Position numbers and translations under genes: made by a program
Part shown: one piece after another, positions 1 through 11,199 of the stretch
Layout of the letters: every line of letters starts with the position of its first letter
Position numbering within the stretch: the stretch's first letter is position 1
Source of the DNA: Tretioscincus oriximinensis
Lineage: Eukaryota > Chordata > Lepidosauria > Squamata > Gymnophthalmidae
DNA length: 64,000 nt
Assembly (NCBI GenBank): GCA_022410635.1
Contig: JAJVDF010000015.1
Coordinates: 2,039,722 to 2,103,721 of the forward strand
Direction of reading: 5' to 3'
Notes under the pieces: generated by a model
Database searches by the model: none
The model's input: the letters and a program-made list of their open reading frames with translations, nothing else
Told to the model about the DNA's origin: nothing

Positions 1-850
1 AGCCCCCCCTCGCCGGCGTTAGTACCGTCACCTTTTTTTCTGGAAAAAAAGCACTGCAGGTAGGTATGAATGAGTGAAATCTGCAGTCGCTTTTAGATTA
101 CGGATTTAATTCTTCATGTGGAGAAAGCCAAAGGGACAGTAAGAGTGGTCCAGCAAATGTAAGGTGCAAAGGACCTTCAATCTGGGTTTCAGAATCAAAA
201 TTTGATGTTGGGTGTAATCCCCCCCAACTTTGTTTGCTACAACTCCCATAAATGTTAGCCAAGGTTTCAGTATTTGTATATTATCTTGTGGGTATGTAGC
301 ACACAGCAAGATGTTTTAGCCCCGTACTATCCATCAGGGTTTTTCATATAATAAATGAAAGCATGTGGATTTACTGGCATTGGGTTAAGTTCATGTGCCG
401 CTAATCTGGTGTGCAGCTGAATCTTGACCTTGGAAAGATCGTCAAATCACATGCAATGATGGTGCTTTATAATGATTTGATGTTCACCTCTTATCCAATG
501 CTCAATTTACTGACATTAAAGAAAATGGTCAATTTCCCATCTGTCCCCTCAGTGTACCTCCAAAACTAGGTGTCTCTGTCTTTCAGATGTCATGGAATGA
601 TTGTTCGGCTTTTAAAAGTGTCCCTATATTGGCAGTAGAGGATTCCTAGGGCAGACCAGAATCAATTGTTGTGGCCTGATTTGGGGTCAGTTAAAATATC
701 TTCCAGGCTTCAGTTTTTTGCCCAGTGAACCATCTCAGAAAGGGTGTGTCAGTGCATAGTCTCCATGCACTGAAACAGCAACCTCTTGAGATGGCTACAA
801 CACCATGGGAATCCGTATACAAAGTAGTGATTTGGATGTCTTTCCTTATA
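1..850. other. Unique non-coding sequence
   Basis: I see no gene, RNA or recognisable repeat here. Short open frames on both strands have no family resemblance and normal AT-rich non-coding composition. Confidence 0.5.
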
Positions 851-1250
851 TGCTCTTCTTTTGGCAACCTCGACTTCATCCACACAACAGATTTCTACCT
901 CTATCGTAGTGACATCAAGGTAACTCTGACACACTTGCTCATGCTTTGCTGATAATCATTTTGCTGACAAGCTCTGTTGTTCTGGATTTCCTGATAGCTC
1001 ATTTTGTCCGATCCTGTTGTGGAGCCCTCCATGCAACCGCTAACATCCCTGTGTGCAGCATGCAGTAGTGGGATTTCTGCACACACGGTGAGAAGTCCAG
1101 CGAGATTCTGTACAGGGCATGGGAAAATCAACCAATCGGGCGACAGCATACACAGAGGGTGCTGACAGCCATGTCAGAGCGATGGGAGATTCTCGGATGT
1201 TTATGTGGCAGGGCTGCAGTCCTCTCATAGATCGTACAGGCAGCATTGCA
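851..1250. repeat. Degenerate TIR-type repeat fragment
   Basis: The segment starting CATCCACACAACAG followed by TTTCTACCT closely resembles the left end of the element at 20511-20830, including the following spacing to a CACACTTGCTCATGC-like stretch. The right end is not clear. Probably an old, truncated non-autonomous DNA element. Confidence 0.35.
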
Positions 1251-2362
1251 AAATATCAGCGGTGTATGTGCGCACAAGTGCAATTGTTTTAACCTGGAAT
1301 ACTCTTAAAATGCTGAGCAAAACAGCTCGTGTAAAGGCAGCCCAGGATAGGTTCTTAGGATGCTTCTCAGCAGGGAAGACGTGAAGACCAGTTAATGAAG
1401 AAGCGGCATCAGTTATCTTTTGCTGAGAGAATCACATGATGATACATGTGGGTATCCTGTGCCTATGTTTGGACTCATAAAGACTGAACCATTTCACGTT
1501 GTGGAGCTCTCCAACGTCCAATCTGCTCTGACTGATGCTGACACTAAACACTTCCTGATGTGCTCCCCATATTCCTCTCTCTCCCTTCTCAAAGTGATAT
1601 ATGTTCATTATTCTTCCCTAAGAGTGCAGCATGGGGGAGGGTTTTTCTTCTGAGAGTATTCTAAATTGATATCTAGTAATTTCTAAGGCAATTCAAATGC
1701 CTAATGAAAAGTCACTTCAGGCCACTGGGAAAAAATAAATACATTGATATTGATCATGCAATAAGGTATTAGGCTAATTTAATAAGCCTCTCTCGGAGAT
1801 GTACTTAATTCACCAATATTGTCATTTCTGTGCAGTGGAAAAGGTTGCCGGTTAAGTGGGTGTCCTGGAAACTGAGTGAAGTGCTTTGTAATTACTGGAG
1901 TTCAATATTGCTGCCTAGGCATTGCGTTGCTTTTCCTAGTCCTGATTATTCTTATACTTACATGACATATGCTGGAATTATTGCGACTGATGTAATAGAC
2001 CTTCAGTCTGGATAGAATTCTGTACTTCTGTGTTCCTCCCCTTTAATTGGGTGAATGGTGTAGCTGCATTATGTTTTGGACGTGCCTAAAAGCATTTTAG
2101 AAATGTCAAGAGTAAATGACAATTGAAAGGGCAACTCGTGGGGTTTTATGACTGCCTAACAGATGCTTTTAAGAGAAATGTCCTACTGGATCAGAACAGT
2201 AGGTAATCTTCTATTTTGCTGCCATAGGGGCCAATCAGATGCTTACAGAAAGCCCATAAGCTAGTCAAAAAGATAATTTATTATTCCAATGCTAAATCCA
2301 GAACTCTGGATAAGAGGGATCAGATTCTCAGAGATGTTTGTGAAAAGGCTCTTAACCAGAAC
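1251..2362. other. Unique non-coding sequence
   Basis: AT-rich DNA without recognisable repeats or coding signal. Short frames such as 1420-1653 (+) and 1830-2015 (+) carry no known motif. Confidence 0.5.
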
Positions 2363-3118
2363 ATAAGAACATAAGAGGAGTCCTGCTGAATGAAGTCAGA
2401 TCTCATCTAGTCCAGCCCATCTAACTGCACCAGGGAAGTCTGAAGCAGAAGAAGCCAAAGGCTGCCTGCACACAGCATATTTCTACCTTGATCAGAGCGA
2501 GATGAGGAAGATTCTAGCACATGGGTATTCAGGCACCATTCTGGAGAACCTCCGGTCTTTCGCAGCCAGTCCCCATCCTCTTNCTTAGGCACGAGAGGTT
2601 AAAACAAGCAAGAATGCAGCAGTTGCAAAAGTTCTTGGACTGCACTGCCCCGAGATCAGTGAGCAATATTACGGAATTGGGGCAATGGTCGCGGAATATA
2701 TAGGTTTGGTGATTGCTATATTCTGGAATACAGCTTTATAGCGGTTTTTAAGTTGTTGTGTGCAAGCAGCCAAAATCTTCACCTGTTCTCAATTCCTTGC
2801 AAATGGTACTTCAGGATACTGCCTGTTGCTTCATTCCAGAGGCAGTATCAAGAAATCCATCCTAGTAGTTATTTATGCCCTTGGTGTCTTTGAACTGGTC
2901 TAATCCTGTCTTATAGCTATCTAGGCTGCTACCTACCACCATCTCTTCTGGAAGTACATTCCAGAGACTGATGACCCTCTGGGTAAAAAAATACTTTCCC
3001 TTCCCTGTCCTAACTCTTCTGCCCATCAGTTTCAAGAAACGAGAGTGACCTTGAATCTGCCTAACAGTTTGATTATGAAGAATATAGGCTTCTTTCATCC
3101 TCTCTGACACTGGCTGAG
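2363..3118 (-). mobile_element. CR1/L2-type LINE 3' end, split by a MITE
   Basis: Read on the minus strand, 3118-2775 encodes the C-terminal end of a CR1/L2-type ORF2 (residues like TGKGKYFFTQRVISLWN followed by LPEEMV), then a 3' UTR that resumes at 2456 and ends at 2363 with the family's TTCTTATGTTCTTATG terminus. A 312-bp MITE (2460-2771) interrupts the UTR. The reading frame is 5'-truncated, so the copy is dead. The same 3' end recurs at about ten other places in this window. Confidence 0.85.
2460..2771 (-). mobile_element. 312-bp MITE, TIR GGCTGCNTNCACAC, copy 1
   Basis: The ends are GGCTGCCTGCACAC and its inverted partner GTGTGCAAGCAGCC. The flanks are a 3-bp direct repeat AAA (2457-2459 and 2772-2774), and removing the insert restores the CR1/L2 UTR. 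Both terminal ~60 bp match, in inverted orientation, the ends of the element at 10779-11196 (shared CTTCCTCATCTCGCTCTGAT and ATATTCTGGAATA blocks). No transposase is encoded. A 3-bp duplication and G-rich ends suggest a PIF/Harbinger-like source, which is inference. Confidence 0.85.
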
Positions 3119-3315
3119 ATTAAAGGTCAGCATCTGATCAGACACATTGTTTAGCCTGTGAACTGTATTAGATATGTCTCTGATGTTTTCAGAGGTTGAC
3201 AGAATTTCCAGTTAGCAACAGGGATGGAATTTCAGCTAACAGAAGCTCTTACAGTTTGCTGCTTTTGATTCTGCAAGCCATGGTTGCAGTGGCTTGCCTC
3301 TTCAGCAAAGGAACA
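3119..3315. other. Unique spacer
   Basis: Short non-repetitive stretch between the CR1/L2 fragment and a SINE; nothing recognised. Confidence 0.4.
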
Positions 3316-3616
3316 GGCACAGATAGCTCACTTGCTAAGGAAAACGTCTCTCATCTGGGATATCGGGTTTGGAAGCCCTGCGTTGGACGTGGGGAGGAGT
3401 GAGCACCTTCCACTAGCCTGCAGCTCTAGACAACCCAGCTATTCGAAAGCATAAATTGCAAGGAATTGCAACTGACTGCAAGTAGATACATAGGAACCAC
3501 CACAGCCTGGTGGGAAAGATAGAATGTAAGCCTTTAGGCAAAAATACCCTTGTAAGCCACTTTGAGTCCCTTTGAAAGTTGAGAAAAGCGGGGTATAAGA
3601 ATCCAGTTCTTCTTTT
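3316..3616 (+). mobile_element. tRNA-derived SINE, family B, near full length
   Basis: A tRNA-like head (AGCTCACTTGCTAAGG as A-box region, GGTTTGGAAGCCC as degenerate B box) is followed by the family body (ATTGCAAGGAATTGCAAC, CCACAGCCTGGTGG) and a tail TGTAAGCCACTTTGAG...AAAAGCGGGGTATAAGA plus TTCTTCTTTT. This tail type is shared with Bov-B-mobilised squamate SINEs. Further copies lie at 15.8, 33.6, 43.6-44.9, 47.2, 59.7 and 63.0 kb. Confidence 0.8.
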
Positions 3617-4263
3617 AGATTCCAGATTTACTGAAGTTAGATTTTATAGAATGAGGCCTCTGAGCTCCTGGATTCCTGCCTTGCTAATCCTTGCAGTGGA
3701 TTCTTCCTGGCATCTTGCCACATCTTCCTAGTTCTGGAAACCATCAGCCTTTTTTCTTCCAGTAATAAGTTGTCTCCATTTATGGTCTCCTGGTTTTGAC
3801 TTTTAGATGAGTTTCTTCTGGCTTCTTCTTTTTCTTTACATTTGAGCAGGATCTAAATGGCATAATTATGATATTGTGAGTATACTTTAAGCACACAAGC
3901 TCTGTAAAACTGCTATGTCACTCCGGGTGAATTGGAAGCATGTGGTTTGTCCAACCACATGTTCCTCCAGCATACAGATCAGTGAAATAACTATTGGAAG
4001 GAAGGAAATGAATATTTTGCATTTTCTTTGTACTGCATGGCTATTTCTAGTGTTTGTGGAAACACCAATGCTGGGGAATGAAAGTTACCAGGCTGCAAGT
4101 TTTCTATGGCTAGAATGATAGCCATGGCTTTGTTTTTAGCACTCTGTCTTTTTGCTAGCTCTAATCTCTACTGTCCTATCCTTGCTAAGCTCTTCTATTG
4201 TTCCTGTGGATTTTTCTATCTCGTGCTAATTGGTCTTGATCCTTAGCCACTATCTCACCAATG
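3617..4263. other. Unique non-coding sequence
   Basis: No repeat, RNA gene or coding region recognised. Confidence 0.45.
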
Positions 4264-4271
4264 GCTTAGAT

Positions 4272-4622
4272 CAGAGGTTCTCAACCTGTGGGTCGTGACC
4301 CAGGCGGGGGTCGAACGACCAAAACACAGGGGTCACCTAAAGCCATGTTTCCGATGGCTTTAGCCGCTGACCCGGGGAGGACGCTCCTGGCTGTCAGCAC
4401 GGGCCGTGGTGATCTGTCACACGTGATCGTGGCCCGCATGCCCATGGACTCAACATGGCGGCCACGGCCTCGGTGCTGGCGCTGATGGTTTCGGTGGCTC
4501 TGGGCGGCGGGCTGATCCTTGTGCTCCGCAGGCTGATGAGCAGGAGCCACCAAAATTGGGGTCACTGCAACATGAGGAACTGTATTGTGGGGTCATGGCA
4601 TTAGAAAGGTTGAGATCCACTG
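4272..4622 (+). mobile_element. hAT MITE (Charlie-like ends) with exon-like interior, copy 1
   Basis: The ends CAGAGGTTCTCAACCT and AGGTTGAGATCCACTG form terminal inverted repeats. A perfect 8-bp duplication GCTTAGAT sits at 4264-4271 and 4623-4630, which is diagnostic for hAT. The interior is GC- and CpG-rich, unlike its AT-rich surroundings. It holds a CACGTG box (4420-4425) and an ATG in Kozak-like context (AACATGGCG, ATG at 4455) opening a 49-codon hydrophobic frame that stops in the right TIR region (TAG 4602-4604). The second copy is at 54674-55016. No transposase is present. Confidence 0.9.
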
Positions 4623-4630
4623 GCTTAGAT

Positions 4631-5540
4631 GCTGACAGACAAATTACTTCTATCTTGTTGAGGGCAAACAATACTTGAACTGAAGGGGTGAATGCGCCTA
4701 GTGTGTGAACTATGGCTATTGAACTGGTGATAGTAGATGAGGGGAGAGCAGAGCAACTGAGGGGAGGAGCAAGGTACATCACCAATCTCAGAAGACCCGA
4801 GAGCCTGGGGATTCTCCACAGTTTCATGGATGGTTGGGAANACTCTCAATTCTGAGTTCTTCCAGAATCTGGGTGGTAATCCTAGATTCTCGTGGTCTGT
4901 GGTGGCCTGGGCGCCCATATTCCAGAAACCACATGCTTATACATGACTTCTGTCGGAAATTGCATGCGTTTTAATTCTGGTCCTGCCCTGGGTTTAAGGG
5001 TGCTCTTTCTGAAAGCAGGGGGTGGAAGTGACATCATTTGTGACATCACTTCCGGTTCCTGCCTCCGAAAAGTAAAAAAGCTTGTATGAGGTATACAGAA
5101 AGGGATTCTCCGAGAAAACGTATGTGAAAAGTGTATGACTTCCAGCTCTGACCAGGCCCCTTAATTTCCTTCCTGAGACAGAATAAACTAACCGGATTTT
5201 CAACTATTTATATTTCCTCAAAGTATTCATTTATTTAAAACATTTTTACGGCTTTTCCTGTGTAAAAAATTTCCTGTGTAAAAAATCCGCACACAAACTC
5301 AAAATCCCATTAAAAGCAATTAAAACAATATTATATATAAAAACATATTAAAAGTTGGGTGAGAATGTACAAGCAGTTTTCATTTACATTGGGAATATAT
5401 CTGGTAAAGCCGGTATCTGCTCTTATGTGCACTGACCACTAGAGGCCACTGTGACATCTGCCAAACCAACTGCCAATATCTTTTAATTGCAACTTTTGCT
5501 CAGAACAGAAAGAGAAGAAGACTGGAGTATGGACTAGCTG
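4631..5540. other. Unique non-coding sequence
   Basis: Nothing coding. A small imperfect inverted repeat (GAAGTGACATCA / TGACATCACTTC) lies near 5028-5055 and resembles CRE-like half sites. The part after 5220 is very AT-rich. Confidence 0.4.
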
Positions 5541-5549
5541 AAAATGACA

Positions 5550-6010
5550 GGCGTATGCATGGCCCCCTCCCTATGANCTCATTTATGCCAGAATTTACTT
5601 TAAATCCGGAATAACCCATTTCTGTCCTCCCACTTTCCTTCAATATTCTACCTTATTTCCTATCTTCCCGTTACTTTTTCTTGTATTCTCATTGCATGAC
5701 ATTTCCTATAAGTCATTGCTGCACTTGTCTCACTACAATTCCCAGCATTGTCTGCATGCTGAGAACCAATGAACTTTTACATTTAGCCTCGAAGTCTCGT
5801 AGTATATAATATATTCCCACTATGGAAGGCCCCACAAAGGCATTTCAACAGATTTACACAGTAGACNGAAATGAAGTNAGAAAAAAGGAACTATAAGGAA
5901 AACCGGGGCCACAGACCTTNTNAGTGAGTGGATTGCTGAACTTCTGTCAACACGGCAGAGATTTTCTTGGGGGAAGATGCTGCTGACAATTTTAAATCAG
6001 CAAATCTGGA
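5550..6010 (-). repeat. Dispersed repeat family F, copy 1
   Basis: It shares a core with 14100-14445, 31320-31557, 41190-41490 and 58400-58620: ACAATTCCCAGCATT, then GAGAACCAATGAACTTTTAC, then a CGAAGTCTCG-like box and a distal GATTGCTGAACTT box. The length and the GCAGCC end seen on the 31.5-kb copy suggest a non-autonomous DNA element. It is old and carries several ambiguous bases. Confidence 0.6.
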
Positions 6011-7521
6011 TTTTAACAGCAACTGACAGGCAACAGGAAAAGTGTTATTGAATGAAAGCTCCTCCCCTTCTGCTTTGAATCCTATTGGCTCTTAACTGCT
6101 GTTGTTAAACGGGAAGGGAAAAAAAGCATATTATATAACTGAAAGCATGAAATTTCAGGTGTTCCGTGTGAGACGATTGTATTATATGGGAATTACCGTA
6201 GAACTTCTGAAGATGTAAAAAAGAAATGCCTAAAGTTTTGAAATACATAATGATTAGACTGGGGAGGGCAGACTGGAGGAAAGAATATAAAGCTGTTATT
6301 CCTATTGTTAAACATTGGCTGTAAAAATCTAATTGTGAAATGTTAATGATGACAGACAGGGAGGGTAGGGTGCGTGTTTAGATATGTGTTTGATGTGATA
6401 TTNCAAGTGGATGATGTTATTCTATGTTTTTGCTGTGTATATGANTAAAATTATTATTAATAATAATAAAAGTAGAGTGGAATGGATCCCTTCAGTATAG
6501 CCCATATTTATTTATTTATTTGCATTTTTGGTCCTCACAATATAACCAGATTAAAAAAACAATTAAAATTCAAATCATTTCATTCTGCAAATTACAGTTC
6601 AAATTAGAATGACTGAAATGCTGCTATCTCTTGAATAAAATATNTGACTCTTTAACATATTATCTGACTGGGAGGTCATGACACAGTTTGAGGTCTTCTT
6701 CCACCCCTACCCATTCTTACTGTTGGTAATAGTATCACTATTAAGAGGTGCTTATATATATATGATTCAGACTGAAACAAAAAACATGTACAACATGCAG
6801 TAGTAAATAGCCAAAACAGTAAATAGCCCAGACTCTCTGGAAAACTGCCATGGATTTTGGAATCTCTTTCTTANTGGATCCTTGGAAAAAATACCTATTC
6901 TATTTGTGCATGTGTAAATAGCGGGGTGGAGAGTACTTATTTGCACAACCAGAAACTAAAGGCGTGGTCAATAACTGATTTGAAACCTTCTCCGACTTGT
7001 ACTTAGTATGCTGTCAGATGTGACAATCAGTACCCGATGTTCAAACTCTGGTTATTCCNTGGATTAATTCCCATTATTTTGGATTTTCCTCAGTAAGGCT
7101 GTGAAATAATGAGGTATACTCCAAAGAGATTAACGCTGAAGACACATGAGGTTTTCCTACCACGATGGTAGGATCATCGTGGATGACTCAATTCCACGTG
7201 GCAACAGAGCTTCCATTACCAGGGAAAAGCTCCATTGTCCTGAAATAACAGATTGCTGATCCTTTTAGGAATCCGCACGAAACCCTGCTGCTTCCATTAA
7301 GCAGCCTGTTGTGTGCCATGCCATCATAGAAAGACAGATGCTAGCAGGACTGCAGAATTGCAGTTGGCTGACATTTGTGGTTTCATCTTTCCTCTCACCA
7401 GCTCCACGTGGATTTTTCAATTAGGTATAAGAGGACCGAAATCCATAATTGCTTTTGGATTGTGGGTTTTAGACATGGTGTGGAGAGGGCCTAAATTTAA
7501 AGCAGATTGAGGATGTATATG
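6011..7521. other. AT-rich unique sequence with simple repeats
   Basis: It contains a (TTA/TAA)n run near 6448-6470 and a (TTTA)n run near 6507-6522. The latter may be the head of a family D repeat. Near 7145-7180 is a short inverted repeat CCTACCACGATGGTAGG. No gene is recognised. Confidence 0.4.
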
Positions 7522-7526
7522 GTAGT

Positions 7527-8263
7527 TGTGGCGACCCCTACCTGAGGGCCCTANTATTCGATGACNCTCACAGTCAGGGGTGCCACAATATCCACCCTGT
7601 TGCCCAAGCCAGCACCCACGACTGCTTGGAGCAACAGTACTATCCTCAGGCCTACACAAGGCCTCAGTGTTTACCTCAGGATGAGGGCTTTATTCACAGC
7701 CCCCACCAGTAGCGTGCTTATATTTTGTGGTTGCAGAAATAAAGAAAGAGATGTTTGAAATGAAACAAATAACAAGTTTATTATTTACAAACAAGGAATA
7801 GAAGAAAGATTAGAATAATAAAGCTTCGGCTTTTATCAAGTAAGCCTGACTCAAGCACACACACACCAAGCAGGTGCAACATTAGTTTCCAGATCCTTCA
7901 AGAGACAGGCCCTGTGTCACTTTATTTGTTCCAGCCCCAAGTCAAGCCTCAACTTTGGCTCCTTCAGGCCACCGTACACTTNCACCCCCTCCCTCTGAGG
8001 CAGATCAGAAGCGGACCCCACTGTCCACTTGCTACACCACAAGTCTCTCTGACAGAAAGGCCTCAAGCCCTGGTCAGCTTCCCTTTTATCCGCTCACCAG
8101 CTGGCTACTCGAGGCCCCATTGGCTGGCTCCTCCAGCCATGCCCCCTCCCAAACAGGGAACCAGGNAGCCACGCCCCTGCCTAGGCCTGCTCTTCCCCCC
8201 TCCCTCTGGGATAACTAGTAAGTAAANAAAAGAAACACAAACCTCAAAATGGAGGACGCCACA
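7527..8263 (-). mobile_element. Solo LTR of an LTR retrotransposon or endogenous retrovirus
   Basis: The 737-bp unit begins TGTGGCGACC and ends GGACGCCACA (TG...CA with short inverted ends) and is flanked by a perfect 5-bp duplication GTAGT (7522-7526, 8264-8268). On the minus strand the order fits an LTR: a CCAAT box (about 8125), a TATA-like GGATAAAAGGG (about 8087-8097) about 40 bp downstream, then AAATAAAG polyadenylation signals (about 7918-7930). No internal region, primer site or gag-pol remains, so recombination between two LTRs probably left it. A 5-bp duplication suits Ty3/gypsy best, but some ERVs also use 5 bp. Confidence 0.8.
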
Positions 8264-9519
8264 GTAGTTAGAAGTTGTGAGCAGATCAGAGGGGTTCCCA
8301 GTCCACTTAGCTGAATAACATGCTAATTATGGAGAATGACCAGGGCTCTAGTAAAGACAAACATTTTCCAACTCAAAATGCAACCTTCTAACCTTTGAAA
8401 CTTTTTGTTCTGTTTATCCTTTAGGATTCACAATTCCTTTTGTGGTCTCTTCTTTCTTTCAGTAACATAGACTGGTCGGTGCCAGCATTAAGTATCAGCA
8501 TTGCTGTGTGTCTGCCAAAGCCCACAGCTCACCAGGGGTTTCTCTGTCAACTTCTAAGGCTCACAGCTCTGGCTATGCCTCTTCCCTTGAGATGATTCAC
8601 TTTTCCTTGGAAGGCGGAGTGGGGCGGGGAGGGGGGGGGGCAACACAGTCAAATCCAGTCTTGACTTGTGATCTTTCTTTCGGGTGTTGGTACCGGANGT
8701 TTTGACATGTTGCTTTATTTCAGCCTTTGATGCATGATTTTTTTTCCCCCTTTTGATTAAGTTAAGAACATGTATTCGCCCTACAAATGACAAACATCTT
8801 AGGGGGTTGCTTGAACTGAAGGGTCCATCCTTGTAACCCCCGTAAGGAACTTGATTTCATGGGTTCCAGAGTGCACACGGGTTCACATTCCTTGCTTTCC
8901 TACGATGTCTTATCATTTGATGTCTCCTTTGTGCTTTGATATTTCTGCTTTGTGGACTAACTAGTTTATATGAATAAACTGCAGCAGGGCAGTTGGTCTT
9001 CTAAGTAAGGTGAGTGAACACAATCAGTGTCCATCACCTCAAACACATATGATTGGCCAGTAGCTGCTAAACCCACCTCCTCCAACCCACCAATTTATGT
9101 TCACTACTAAACCCTCACTCCACTTACTCTGATACACCAGAGACCTGTACGGCCCAGCCTGAGTGCCTATGCAGGTAACCCACGCCCACATTTGAGGGCT
9201 TAATAACTTGTGGTTGTATAATGTGGTCCTTCCCAATAGCCAATACAACAAAGCACATGTGAGCAATGGGACTTTTATCTCTACATAAAAACTGATCCTT
9301 TTAAAAACTGATATTTTAGTACTGGGGAAAAAGGGGGACACCCCTTCATCTGGAGTCACATGGAGCTGGCATAAAGCTGTTGAGAAGAAAGCAGAAGACT
9401 GAGCTGTGCATGCCCAGCCAGCTGCAATCCTGCTGGCTGGCACCTTCTTGCGCTGCTTGTCTCCACGCGAGGGTGGGGACAAACGTCAGGGCTGCAGGCA
9501 GCTTACAATGGAGGATGCA
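8264..9519. other. Unique sequence with a G-rich run
   Basis: No gene seen. At 8622-8640 the plus strand reads GGGG, C, GGGG, A, then ten G, a motif able to form a G-quadruplex. The 147-codon minus frame at 9039-9482 shows no motif or family likeness and is probably chance. Confidence 0.4.
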
Positions 9520-9537
9520 GGGATTCCACTTTGCAGA

Positions 9538-9588
9538 CAGAAAAGATCTGCACTATAAGATTCCTCTCCTAATTGCAGATCTTTTCCG
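9538..9588. repeat. Perfect 13-bp inverted repeat (hairpin)
   Basis: GAAAAGATCTGCA at 9540-9552 is perfectly complementary to TGCAGATCTTTTC at 9574-9586, leaving a 21-base loop. It could be a transposon remnant or a small RNA hairpin; nothing else supports either. Confidence 0.6.
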
Positions 9589-9599
9589 GATGCATGACA

Positions 9600-10775
9600 A
9601 AGGCTAGTAAAACCTCCACTAATGTGTATGGCTGAAGAGAGAAGANGGTGGAACATTGTGCTAAGGAAAAGGTAGGAAACTATCGTATGGACATACCCAT
9701 AAATGCAGGCAGTATTGTAATCATAAGTGATTGTGGAAAGAAAAGAATGATATCCCTGATAACATCTCCAATGTTTGGAGTGAGAGAGGTTGTTCTAATT
9801 GCATTGCAATAATAATTTTGTCTCACCTCCCTGTCTGTCTTTCTTGATNTATATCCAACTTTGAAGTTGGAGACTTTCCTTCTAGACACACTTTAATCAC
9901 CATTCCATTTTGACAGCGGGGGATTCAGACTTGCCAAGTTCTTCTTCTTTTTTTCTTGCCATGAAGTCAGTTCAGCATCAAAGTCCTAAATGATGCATAC
10001 CATTTCATGGCTGGCCTCTTAGTTTCAATGTTATGACTGATCAGCAGCAGAAGAAATGTCTTTTCATTTCACTGAGGTTGCACCGGAAGAGTCACATGGT
10101 TTGTGGGGGAAAAACACTGCCATGATCACACAAATGCACACCCCTTTCCCTTCCCCATTAACTTTGCTTCTAAAAAAANCCCATCTGTCCATCAAAAGCA
10201 TTTTTTCTCCTACTATAAAAATAGTTCAGAGTCATAACCTGCCCCCTTCTATGCAAGCGGCAACAAAAATAATTTTGATCTCCATATTTTTTAGAGTTAA
10301 AGAGCTGTTAAGGTAGTTAGATAATGGTTACTATAAAAATAAAATAAAAGGCAATGTGGAGATAAAAGGCTGTTCAAAAAAAGCTAGGCTGACAACCACA
10401 GTTAGCAAGAGCAGTTATGCCAATGGTCTACTTGTGAGGCTATTTACTGGGCAGACCTTTCAACCTTCACCACACTACAGCTTTAAAGCAATGGAACTTA
10501 TGTTCCCTGACTCCNAACAGAAATGTCACAGACAAGAAATGTCTCCATGATACATTGTTCTAAACATCAGGTTCAATCTGCATTGTGAGGGCTGGGACAC
10601 TGACTACCCTGTCCAAACATTGGAAGCAATTTGGAGTCAACACATTGCTTTTATGCACCCACAGCACAACCCTCAATGTCAATAATTGTTTCTGGCTTCA
10701 CCTACTATGCACCTGGTGCACAAAGAAGAGTCTGAACAGGACAGTGATCAAAAGTATTATGTCTACCTTTTAGTC
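9600..10775. other. Unique non-coding sequence
   Basis: No repeat or coding region recognised; AT-rich. Confidence 0.45.
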
Positions 10776-10778
10776 TGA

Positions 10779-11196
10779 GGCTGCGTTCACACCACGACAT
10801 CAAAACCAGTATAAAGTTATATTCTGGAATATAGCAATTGCGTGTCTGTGCACACAAAACGTCTTTATTCCATGGCCAATGCCTCACATTGCTCTTCGAT
10901 CTCGTTGCAGTGCAGACCAAAGCTTTTTTTTTATTACTCGCAGCAGGCTATGGAAACAACTGCCATGTTCTCAGTTGTTTATCCTCGCACGTCAAATTTG
11001 TGCACAACGTGCATGTCACCCCAGACATGAGAGGACGGGGTCACTCTGGAAGGATCCCTGAATATCCCAGCAATTGTTTTTTCAGGGATAAATGGCATTT
11101 ACTGNGGGACGACTANTCAAAAATGCTTAACCCATATGCTGGAGTCTTCCTCATCTCGCTCTGATCAAGGTAGAAATATGATGTATACACGCAGCC
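10779..11196 (+). mobile_element. 418-bp MITE, TIR GGCTGCNTNCACAC, copy 2
   Basis: The left end is GGCTGCGTTCACAC, and the right end reads GTATACACGCAGCC, i.e. GGCTGCGTGTATAC inverted. A 3-bp duplication TGA flanks it (10776-10778, 11197-11199). The terminal blocks match the inverted copy at 2460-2771, whereas the interior is about 100 bp longer here, as expected for internally deleted relatives of one parent. Overlapping short plus-strand frames (10838-11164) show no transposase motif. Confidence 0.85.
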
Positions 11197-11199
11197 TGA

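Noticed and set aside
4288..4565. Antisense and upstream frames in the exon-like hAT
   Set aside because: They begin in the hAT terminal repeat; only the short Kozak-led frame is of interest and even that is not called a gene.
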